A stretch of DNA of 64,000 nucleotides from JACKFB01 sp041389525 (GTDB lineage: Bacteria; Myxococcota_A; UBA9042; PHBI01; JACKFB01). A model generated the notes under the pieces. That model was not told the origin of the DNA, made no database searches, and worked only from the letters and a program-made list of their open reading frames with translations. The DNA lies in NCBI GenBank assembly GCA_041389525.1, contig JAWKRR010000005.1:131631-195630 (forward strand), read 5' to 3'. Positions 57,732 to 64,000 of the stretch are shown one piece after another (within the stretch, counting starts at the first letter, position 1; each line of letters opens with the position of its first letter). The translations under genes were made by a program, and so were the position numbers.

Positions 57732-57762
57732 GATCGCGTCGCCAAGACCGGGCGACGCGATC
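57732..57762. repeat. Perfect 12-bp inverted repeat between divergent sigma54 promoters
   Basis: GATCGCGTCGCC, seven spacer bases, then GGCGACGCGATC. It lies 9 bp upstream of the leftward -24 element and 46 bp upstream of the rightward one, and has no T tract, so it looks more like a protein-binding site than a terminator. Confidence 0.6.
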
Positions 57763-57807
57763 CAGGATATCCCGGCGTTGCTGCGATGTCCTGCCGCGAC
57801 CGGCATC

Positions 57808-57823
57808 TGGCACGTCGCTTGCT
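57808..57823 (+). promoter_or_regulatory. Full-consensus sigma54 promoter
   Basis: TGGCACGTCGCTTGCT matches TGGCACGNNNNTTGCW at every fixed base. Predicted start about 57834, 245 bases before the DUF302 ATG. A full match of this kind is expected far less than once in a window this size. Confidence 0.78.
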
Positions 57824-58038
57824 ACCTCTCTGACTCGTGGAGAGACAGCACGTCTTCGCGTCGTTCGGCTGCGCCGCGCATCCTTCGCGTTATCGGTCGA
57901 GCCTGGGTGTGGCGTTCATGGCTTGGCCGGCGTGGCAGGTCGAACGACGCGAGACGTGCACTTCCCTTTCACCGGCGCCTGACCACCCCTGGCGGCGCCT
58001 CAATTCGCCGTTCGCCTGTGCGAACTGACCCGATTCGA

Positions 58039-58054
58039 TGTGACAAAGCGCACA
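58039..58054. promoter_or_regulatory. CRP/FNR-like palindrome upstream of the DUF302 gene
   Basis: TGTGACAAAGCGCACA, closest of the three boxes to the CRP/FNR form (TGTGA-N6-TCACA). Extends to a 7-bp repeat CGATGTG / CACATCG. Ends 24 bp before the ATG. Confidence 0.45.
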
Positions 58055-58078
58055 TCGCTCGCGGTGAGGAGCGTCGCA

Positions 58079-58489
58079 ATGGAACTTGTCCCCTACGCCT
58101 ACACCGCCGACGTCCCCCTGGGGCACGATGCCGCGGTCGAGCGCGTGACGGCATTTTTGGCTGACGAGGGCTTCGGCATCCTCTCGACCATCAACGTGGC
58201 CGGCACGCTGAAGAAGAAGCTGGACGCGGAGATGCGCCCCTACACGATCCTGGGCGCCTGCAACCCGCCCTTCGCCCACCGCGCGATCGTCGCCGAGCCC
58301 GCCATCGGCGCGCTCTTGCCCTGCAATGTCGTGGTGGAGGAGCGCGAGGACGACCGCTGCCGCGTCCACTTCCTGCGGCCCGACGTGATGTTCTCTCTGG
58401 TCGCCCGAGACGACATGGAGTCCCTGGCCGTCGAGGTCAACGAGCGCATCGAGCGCGTCGCCAAGCGCCTCACCAGCTTCATGCGCTAG
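58079..58489 (+). CDS. DUF302 protein
   Basis: 136 residues, cytosolic. DUF302 features: LGHDAAVERVTAFLADEGFGILSTINVAGTLKKKLDAE near the N terminus, the conserved YTILGACNPPFAHRAI, and LLPCNVVVEE. The biochemical role of DUF302 is not known; structures show a dimeric alpha-beta sandwich, and members turn up near stress or sulfur genes. ATG has GAGGAG seven bases upstream. Its neighbourhood, with Usp genes and a sigma54 promoter 245 bases upstream, suggests stress induction. Confidence 0.88.
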   Translation: MELVPYAYTADVPLGHDAAVERVTAFLADEGFGILSTINVAGTLKKKLDAEMRPYTILGACNPPFAHRAIVAEPAIGALLPCNVVVEEREDDRCRVHFLRPDVMFSLVARDDMESLAVEVNERIERVAKRLTSFMR

Positions 58490-58613
58490 GGATCGCCGGG
58501 CCTCGCGCCGGGCCCGCGCCGAGTCCGCCACGGGCCGAGCGCGCCCGCGTGGCTGTGTAGCGGCTTGGTCTGTGGTATCCGGGGCGTCGCTCAGCCGCGT
58601 CCCGGAGGCCTCA

Positions 58614-59258
58614 TTGCGTGCTCGTGACCTCGCCCTCTCGCTAGGCGCTGCCTCGCTTTTCGCCGCCTCGCTCCTCGGCTGTTCGGCGCCCCCGCCGCCC
58701 GCCGCGCCGCAGGCCGACTCGTCGACGAGCGCCGCGGCGCCCTCGCCGGCCGTGTACCGAGCGGGCCGCGTCCACTTCGGCGGCCGCCAGCTCGCGGTGG
58801 TGCCGTTCATCGCCCACCCGCCGGACATGGACCTGCGCGTGCAGTGCATGACCAACCGCGACCGCGCCCGCAAGCAGGGGCAGTCCGAGACCCAGCTCTG
58901 CTTCGGCGAGACCCCGCGGAGCGCAGTGCGCACCTTGCGAATCGAGGAGAGCCCCGGCTTGGGCGGGCCCGAGGCCATCCGCCGCCTCGCCGCCGCCAAC
59001 GACTCCGCTCACTTCGTCGTCGAACCCAGCGGCAGCATCTACCAGCTCCTCGATCTCGCGTACGCGCCCCGCCGCGAAGGCACCATTCAGACCAGCGAGA
59101 TTCGGGTCATCAGCGGCGATCCGGCCGCGCAGGCGGTGCTCCGGGACGCGCTGACCGCGGCCATCGAAGGCCTGACGGTCGAGGTCGTCGCCGCCCCGGC
59201 CGCCCAGCCGCCCGAGACGCAGCCCGTCCCACCCGCCGAGGCACCCCATGACCGCTGA
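58614..59258 (+). CDS. Lipoprotein with degenerate amidase-like segment
   Basis: 214 residues with a lipobox (LFAASLLGC before Ser) and a Pro/Ala/Ser spacer. The middle resembles an N-acetylmuramoyl-L-alanine amidase (PGRP) core cut short: SAHFVVEPSGSIYQLLDLAYAPRR and TSEIRVISGD, where active amidases read HYVVDRDGTIYQL...; the remaining zinc ligands are not obvious. Likely a binding or pseudo-enzyme. I start it at TTG 58614 with GGAGG five bases upstream rather than GTG 58572. Overlaps the next gene by 11 bp. Confidence 0.68.
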   Translation: MRARDLALSLGAASLFAASLLGCSAPPPPAAPQADSSTSAAAPSPAVYRAGRVHFGGRQLAVVPFIAHPPDMDLRVQCMTNRDRARKQGQSETQLCFGETPRSAVRTLRIEESPGLGGPEAIRRLAAANDSAHFVVEPSGSIYQLLDLAYAPRREGTIQTSEIRVISGDPAAQAVLRDALTAAIEGLTVEVVAAPAAQPPETQPVPPAEAPHDR

Positions 59259-60171
59259 CTCGAACGCGCCTCCGGGCGTCCTCATCGTGGGTTGCGGCTT
59301 CACCGGCATGGTCCTGGCGGCTCGCCTCGGGTTCGCCGGCCGGCCCGTCTGGGGCACCACCCGCACCGAGGCGCACACCTCGATCATCCGCAGCCGGGGC
59401 AGCCAGGCCGTGATCTTCGACGGTGTGGACGTGACGCCGCTGCGCGCGCTGCGCGGCCGAATCGGGGCGGTGGTCGACTGCATACCGCCCGAGATCGATC
59501 GCGACGGCGCCGTAACGGACTCGACCCGCGCCATCCTCGACGCCGTCTCGGATTTCGGGCTGCGCGCGTTCGTCTACGTGTCGGCCACCAGCGTCTACGG
59601 CAACCAGGAGGGCGCGACGGTCACCGAGGCCACCGAGGTCACGCCCGACAGCCCGCGCGGCCAAGCGCGCCTCGTCGCGGAGGCGAAGGTGCTGGGCAGC
59701 GGCCTGCCCGGGATGGTGCTGCGTCCGTCGGGGATTTACGGGCCCGGGCGCTCGCAGCTGCACCGGGTGGCCGAGGGCCGCTACAAGCTGGTGGGTGACG
59801 GCTCCGCGCTGACCAATCGCATCCACGTCGCCGACCTAGCCTCGCTGCTCGAGGCGGCCATCGACCGCGGAAAGGCCGGCGCGGTCTACCTGGGCACCGA
59901 CCAGCGGCCCGCGACCCAGGCCGAGGTCGTCGACCACATCGTCGAGCGCTACGGCCTGCCGCGGCCGCCGACGATCCCGCTCGAGGAGGCGCGGGTGCGT
60001 ATGACCCGTGACGTGTTCGCGATGATCACGGGGTCAAAACGCCTCGATCCCACCTGGACTCTCGCCGAGCTGGGCGTGCGGCTGCGTTATCCCGACTACG
60101 AGGCAGGGCTGGCGGACGTCTGGCGGCGCGACGGCGCCAGCTTGCGCGAGCTGATGGCGACCGCGGGATGA
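59248..60171 (+). CDS. NAD(P)-dependent epimerase/dehydratase-like SDR
   Basis: 307 residues. Extended SDR: VLIVGCGFTGMVLAARLGFAG (Rossmann GxGxxG variant), YVSATSVYGNQEG (Ser and Tyr of the catalytic set, but the usual Y-x3-K is not clear: YGNQE), VLRPSGIYGPGRSQLHRV, TNRIHVADLASLLEAAI. Resembles the YeeZ/NDP-sugar epimerase group. Missing Lys makes activity uncertain. Overlaps upstream by 11 bp and downstream by 4 bp (ATGA), so it is in the same operon as the CHAT protease. Confidence 0.82.
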   Translation: MTADSNAPPGVLIVGCGFTGMVLAARLGFAGRPVWGTTRTEAHTSIIRSRGSQAVIFDGVDVTPLRALRGRIGAVVDCIPPEIDRDGAVTDSTRAILDAVSDFGLRAFVYVSATSVYGNQEGATVTEATEVTPDSPRGQARLVAEAKVLGSGLPGMVLRPSGIYGPGRSQLHRVAEGRYKLVGDGSALTNRIHVADLASLLEAAIDRGKAGAVYLGTDQRPATQAEVVDHIVERYGLPRPPTIPLEEARVRMTRDVFAMITGSKRLDPTWTLAELGVRLRYPDYEAGLADVWRRDGASLRELMATAG

Positions 60172-63100
60172 GGTTTGGAGGCGTCTGCCTGCTGGTCGCG
60201 CTGCTGCTCAGCGGGCCGGCCGCGAGGGCGTGGGAGATGCCCGCCTGGTATGCCAAACCGGCGACGCCCGCGCCCGAAGACGCCACCAGCACGAAGCTCA
60301 AGAAGGAGCTTCTGGACGCGCAGGTCGGCGGGAAGCTGCTCAGCGCGTCGCTGGTGGCCGCGCGGCTCTTGCGCCACGACGAGCGGCGCTTCGGCAAGGA
60401 GGACCCGCGCATCGAGAAGTCCCTGGACGACGCGGCGCGGCTGGCGAGCGCGGTCGGCGACTACATGACCGCGGAGACGCTGTACGTGCGGCTCCACGCG
60501 CTGGCGTCCGCGGTACACGGCGCGAAGTCTGAGAACGCCGCGCAGGCCATGGAGATGGTGGGCATCGAGCGCTGGATTCGCGGCGACTACGAGGGGGCCG
60601 AGACCGCGCTGATGGCGGCGCTGAGCCTGCGTGAGGCGCTGATGCCGCCCGAGGAGCCGATGCTGGCGCTCCGTTTCACCACGCTGGCGGCGTTTTTCCA
60701 GGCCCGCTCGCAGTACGCGCGGGCGGAGGCGCTCTATGAGCGTGCGCTGGCGATTCACGAGCGCGGCGCGGGCCCCGAGAGCCCCCAGACCGCCCAGGTG
60801 CTGGTGTCGCTTGGGTTTCTGCACCAAGCGCGGCGCGATTGGGCGCGGGCGGAGGCGGCGTTTGTCCGGGCCATCGGGATCTACGCGAAGCAGGCGGGGC
60901 CGAATGACACGTCGGTCGCTGCCTTTTCGGGGGTCTTGGCCGAGCTGTACCGTCAGGCGGGCCGCCCGGCCGACGCCGACGCGCAGTGGGCGCGTTCGGA
61001 GGCGGAGTACCGGGCGAACCTGGAGTACGCCGAGAAGACCTACGGCGCGGATTCGCCCATGGTGCTGGCGGGGCTCAGGCTGCTCTCGGGGCAGGTGCAG
61101 CGCCGCGGGAATCGGGCGGAGGCGCGCGCGCTGCTGACCAGGATCCTCAAGGTCGAGGAGGCCCAGGCCGGCGCGGGCGCGATGGCGAGCATGGCGACGC
61201 AGCTCACGCTGGCGCAGCTCGACATGGAGGAGGGGCTCTGGCCCGACGCGCGGCGGCGCTACGAGGGGCTGCTGGCCTTGCAGCAGAAGGTCTGGGGCCC
61301 GACCCACAGCCTCGGCAGCGAGGCGGTGCTGGTGACCATCGACGAGGGCGAGGGGCTGTGGGACGCGGCCGCGCGGCGGATGGAGCGGGTGCTGCGCGGG
61401 TACGAGGCGGCATACGGCGAGCAGAACATGCTGATCGCGCCGAACCGGATGCGGATGGGCTCGATTCGTTGGGCGCGGGGGCGGCTCGCGGACGCGGTGG
61501 CCCTGGTCGCGCGGGCGGAGGCCGGCGTGGAGCCGCAGCTACGCACGCTGCTCTCGGTGGGGTCGGAGGACGACCGGCGCACGGTGCTGAGCCAGCACGC
61601 GTATCAGCTCGACATCGCGGTCTCGCTGGGTGCCGACGCCAAAGCGCCCGAGAAGGCGGCCGAGCTTGGGCTCTTGCTGGTGCTGCGGCGCAAGGGGCGG
61701 CTGCTGGACGCCATGGCCAGCACCATGGGGACCCTGCGCAAGAAGCTCGCGCCCGAGGATCGCCAGGCGCTCGACGATCTCGGGGCCGCCCGCTCGCAGT
61801 TGGCCAAGCTGGTGACCCAGGGGGCGCCGCCGGCCGGCGAGGAGGCCCTGCACAAGCAGAAGCTGCTCGAGCTCTCCGACGTCATCCGGCGCCTGGAGGT
61901 GCGGGTGGCGGCGCGCAGCGTGGAGTACCGCGTGCAGGCGGCGGAGGTCAGCGTGGCGGCGGTGCGCGCGGCGATCCCCGCGGACGCGGCGCTGGTCGAA
62001 ATCACCAGCTACCGTCGGGCCGATCCGCGTCTGGGCAGCACGAAGACCCTCACCGAAGAGCGGCGCTTTGCCGCCTTCATCTTGTCCCGCGCTGGCGCCC
62101 CGGTGCGCGTCGAGCTCGGTCCGGCCGAGCCCATCGAGCAGGCCGTGGCGCGCTTTCGCGAGGCGCTCTCGGACCCCGAGCGCACCGACGTCAAGCGCCT
62201 GGGCCGCGACCTGGACCGCCTGACCATGGCCAAGATCCGCGCGGCCTTGGGCACGACGCGGCGCGTGCTCATCGCGCCCGACGGTGCCCTGAACCTGGTG
62301 CCCTTCGCGGCGCTGGTCGACGAGCACGGCCACCACCTCATCGACGACTACGCCATCAGCTACCTGACCTCGGGCCGAGATCTGCTGCGGCTCAGCGTCA
62401 GCGTCGACCCCCACGGCGGGCCGCTGATCTTCGCGGCGCCGGACTTCGACGGGGCCAGCCAAAAAACACAGGCGCCGACTGGGGAAAAGACGCCTGCCCC
62501 CGCGCCGCTGCCGCCCACCCGCGGGCGCCTCTCGCGCAGCCTGGGCGAGCACCACTGGGGGCCCATCCCCGGCACCGCGCAGGAGGCGAACGCGCTGGCG
62601 GCCGTGCTGACCGGCGCCACCGTGCGGATGGGCGAGGAGGCCACCGAGACGGCGCTAAAGTCCATCGAGGCCCCGCCGCTGCTGCATGTGGCGACCCACG
62701 GCTTCTTCTTGGCGGGTGAAGACGGCGCGGCCGGCGGGGCCGACAACCCGCTGCTGCGATCGGGCCTGGTGCTGAGCGGGGCGAACCTGCTGGAGAGCGG
62801 GCCCGAGGACGGTGTGCTGACGGCGCTGGAGGCCAGCGGGCTGGACCTGTGGGGCACCCGCCTGGTCGTGCTGTCGGCGTGCGAGACCGGTGTCGGCGCG
62901 GCCACCAGCGGCGACGGGGTCTACGGGCTGCGGCGCGCCCTGGTCGTGGCCGGCAGCGAGTCGCAGGTCCTGAGCCTCTGGCAGGTCGACGACGAGGCCA
63001 CCCGCGACCTGATGGTGGGTTTTTACCGCGAGCTGCTGCTTGGGACCGGCCGTTCCGCCGCGCTCCGAAAAGAGCAGCTAAAGATGCAGTCGGACCCGAC

Positions 63101-63185
63101 CACGGCGCACCCCTATTTCTGGGCGGCCTTCATCCCGGCGGGGGACTGGCGGCCGATGCCGATGTCGGAAAAAAAGAAGCCATGA
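60168..63185 (+). CDS. Exported TPR-CHAT protease
   Basis: 1005 residues. N-terminal signal peptide (LLVALLLSGPAARA), then ~550 residues of Ala-rich TPR repeats of the kinesin-light-chain type (ALYERALAIHERGAGPESPQTAQVLVSLGFLH, ALLTRILKVEE). C-terminal CHAT (caspase-like) domain: LLHVATHGFFLA with the catalytic His844 and VVLSACETGVG with Cys905, then GLRRALVVAGSESQVLSLWQVDDEAT. Many TPR-CHAT proteases are activated as part of antiphage or gasdermin/TPR-effector systems, but those are cytosolic; this one is exported and sits with envelope proteins. ATG overlaps the upstream stop (ATGA). Confidence 0.92.
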   Translation: MRFGGVCLLVALLLSGPAARAWEMPAWYAKPATPAPEDATSTKLKKELLDAQVGGKLLSASLVAARLLRHDERRFGKEDPRIEKSLDDAARLASAVGDYMTAETLYVRLHALASAVHGAKSENAAQAMEMVGIERWIRGDYEGAETALMAALSLREALMPPEEPMLALRFTTLAAFFQARSQYARAEALYERALAIHERGAGPESPQTAQVLVSLGFLHQARRDWARAEAAFVRAIGIYAKQAGPNDTSVAAFSGVLAELYRQAGRPADADAQWARSEAEYRANLEYAEKTYGADSPMVLAGLRLLSGQVQRRGNRAEARALLTRILKVEEAQAGAGAMASMATQLTLAQLDMEEGLWPDARRRYEGLLALQQKVWGPTHSLGSEAVLVTIDEGEGLWDAAARRMERVLRGYEAAYGEQNMLIAPNRMRMGSIRWARGRLADAVALVARAEAGVEPQLRTLLSVGSEDDRRTVLSQHAYQLDIAVSLGADAKAPEKAAELGLLLVLRRKGRLLDAMASTMGTLRKKLAPEDRQALDDLGAARSQLAKLVTQGAPPAGEEALHKQKLLELSDVIRRLEVRVAARSVEYRVQAAEVSVAAVRAAIPADAALVEITSYRRADPRLGSTKTLTEERRFAAFILSRAGAPVRVELGPAEPIEQAVARFREALSDPERTDVKRLGRDLDRLTMAKIRAALGTTRRVLIAPDGALNLVPFAALVDEHGHHLIDDYAISYLTSGRDLLRLSVSVDPHGGPLIFAAPDFDGASQKTQAPTGEKTPAPAPLPPTRGRLSRSLGEHHWGPIPGTAQEANALAAVLTGATVRMGEEATETALKSIEAPPLLHVATHGFFLAGEDGAAGGADNPLLRSGLVLSGANLLESGPEDGVLTALEASGLDLWGTRLVVLSACETGVGAATSGDGVYGLRRALVVAGSESQVLSLWQVDDEATRDLMVGFYRELLLGTGRSAALRKEQLKMQSDPTTAHPYFWAAFIPAGDWRPMPMSEKKKP

Positions 63186-63188
63186 AGG

Positions 63189-64000
63189 TTACTGACAGAA
63201 CCGCACACCGTGGCCCGCGTCGAGCAGCTGGGAGCCGCCGGCGCAGCGGGTCTGGCAGGTGGGCTGTCCCGGGCCGTCGCACAGGGCGCGGCAGCGGAAG
63301 TCGCCGGCCAGGCCGAGGCAGCCGTAGCCCGGGCGGCAGTCGTTGGAGTACTTGCAGGACTCGCCGTCGTCCAGGGTGCCGGCCCAGTCGCAGGTGAAGG
63401 CGCCGACCCAGTAGCAGCCTTCGTTGCTGAGGCAGACCGAGGCGTCGGTGATGCAGGAGGGCGGCAGGCAGACCGCGACGGGGGACTGGGCGCCGAGGAG
63501 GCCGACGCCGTCGGCGCAGTCGGACTTGCAGCCGCCGCCCGCGTTGTCGCAGAGCGGGCGGCAGCGGGAGCCGAAGCAGGTGAGGCCGGGGCCGCAGTCG
63601 TTGACGTACTCGCAGGCGCTGTCGACGGGGCGGGTGCCGGACCACAGGCAGGTGCTCGCGCCGGAGAGCACGTAGCAGCCCTGGCCGGGGCCGCAGTCCT
63701 GGTCGATGGCGTCGCAGCCGTCGGCGCGGGTGGTGAACGTCCACGTCTCGGCGAAGGGGGTGTCGTCCACGCGGCCCTCGATTCGCACGCGGTAGGTCGT
63801 GTCGGCGGCCAGCGGGCGGTGGGGGATGAGCGAGAGCACACCCGGCTTGAGGTTGGGGTCGTTGCCGTTGGTGAGGCTGGCCATGGCGACGGGTGTGCCG
63901 GTGGACTCCGGGGCGACGGTGGCGCCGGTGATGGTCAGCGCGCCGCGGGTGGCGTGCAGCGTCAGCACCGGGCCGCTGGGGTAGCCCGCCGGTGGTGCCG
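63189..64000 (-). CDS. Cys-rich surface protein with Big_5-like domain (5' partial)
   Basis: The frame is open to the right edge of the window, so the N terminus is missing. The visible part starts with a Big_5/SbsA-like beta domain (LSLIPHRPLAADTTYRVRIEG ... WTFTT), followed by at least four short Cys-rich modules of a repeating form: C-x-x-x-x-x-D-C-x-P-G-x-x-C (CEYVNDCGPGLTC, CKYSNDCRPGYGC), each paired with GC-Y-V or GCYWVGA and CDN/CDG. Cys-rich repeats like these occur in myxobacterial surface proteins with disulfide-stabilised modules. Ends 3 bp from the convergent CHAT gene. Confidence 0.78.
   Translation of the reverse strand, partial: APPAGYPSGPVLTLHATRGALTITGATVAPESTGTPVAMASLTNGNDPNLKPGVLSLIPHRPLAADTTYRVRIEGRVDDTPFAETWTFTTRADGCDAIDQDCGPGQGCYVLSGASTCLWSGTRPVDSACEYVNDCGPGLTCFGSRCRPLCDNAGGGCKSDCADGVGLLGAQSPVAVCLPPSCITDASVCLSNEGCYWVGAFTCDWAGTLDDGESCKYSNDCRPGYGCLGLAGDFRCRALCDGPGQPTCQTRCAGGSQLLDAGHGVRFCQ

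Larger units (their letters stand above)
57668..58078. other. Divergent promoter region (411 bp) of the Usp operon and DUF302 gene
   Basis: No convincing reading frame was found. It holds two divergent sigma54 promoters (57708-57723 leftward, 57808-57823 rightward), a 12-bp inverted repeat between them and a CRP/FNR-like box near the DUF302 gene. The stretch from 57835 to 58038, about 200 bases after the rightward start, has no assigned role and would be a long leader or a small RNA. Confidence 0.55.

Noticed and set aside
57718..58164. Small plus-strand frames between the Usp and DUF302 genes
   Set aside because: Arg/Pro/Cys/Trp-rich, no ribosome binding site, and they run through the promoter and into the DUF302 gene in another frame.

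Overview
The window is a very GC-rich chromosomal segment, almost fully coding, from a predatory or soil-type delta-proteobacterial lineage. I place it in Myxococcota or a close relative. The best evidence is a MYXO-CTERM-like tail on the subtilisin at 46.0-49.6 kb (Gly-Cys-x-x-Gly, hydrophobic helix, Arg cluster). Supporting evidence is the number of lipoproteins, PEGA/TPR proteins, a Ser/Thr kinase, FHA proteins, ECF sigma factors and a sigma54 activator. No rRNA, tRNA, insertion sequence, phage gene or CRISPR array was seen.

Layout. 0-1.9 kb: 3' part of a large protein ending in a PD-(D/E)XK nuclease-like domain, possibly a defence gene. 1.9-7.0 kb: uvrC behind a VWA/GATase-like membrane protein and a DUF4159 Tat protein. 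7.0-9.5 kb: a multidomain lipoprotein. 9.9-17.0 kb: a long leftward run of lipoproteins and PEGA/TPR secreted proteins ending in a DprE2-like/DprE1-like oxidoreductase pair. 17.2-23.5 kb: Ser/Thr kinase, SUMF1-like lipoprotein, PEGA/TPR protein, and an ECF sigma/anti-sigma pair. 23.7-32.6 kb: a rightward operon of DUF4175 protein, Peptidase MA metalloprotease, MoxR ATPase, DUF58 and BatA-like proteins. 32.7-36.8 kb: NagZ, a double-FHA membrane protein and a second ECF sigma factor. 36.7-42.9 kb: an AddA/AddB-like helicase-nuclease pair. 43.0-49.6 kb: a subtilisin followed by a GH106-like lipoprotein. 49.8-52.1 kb: cysteine synthase overlapped with an FAD oxidoreductase.

53.6-58.5 kb is the most coherent candidate system. 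A sigma54 enhancer-binding response regulator is surrounded by a short DksA-like protein, two universal stress proteins, a DUF302 protein and an extradiol dioxygenase-like Tat protein. I read four sigma54-type -24/-12 elements here, one a full consensus match. They lie before the DksA-like gene, the regulator, the Usp operon and the DUF302 side. Three TGTG-N8-CACA (CRP/FNR-like) palindromes lie in the same 4 kb. This looks like a compact stress or redox regulon with no adjacent histidine kinase.

58.6-63.2 kb: a lipoprotein with a degenerate amidase-like segment, a sugar-epimerase-like SDR, and an exported TPR-CHAT protease, all overlapping. The right edge cuts a Cys-rich surface protein. Coordinates of starts were chosen from ribosome binding sites, 4-bp overlaps and signal peptides; family names come from motif recognition, not from database searches.
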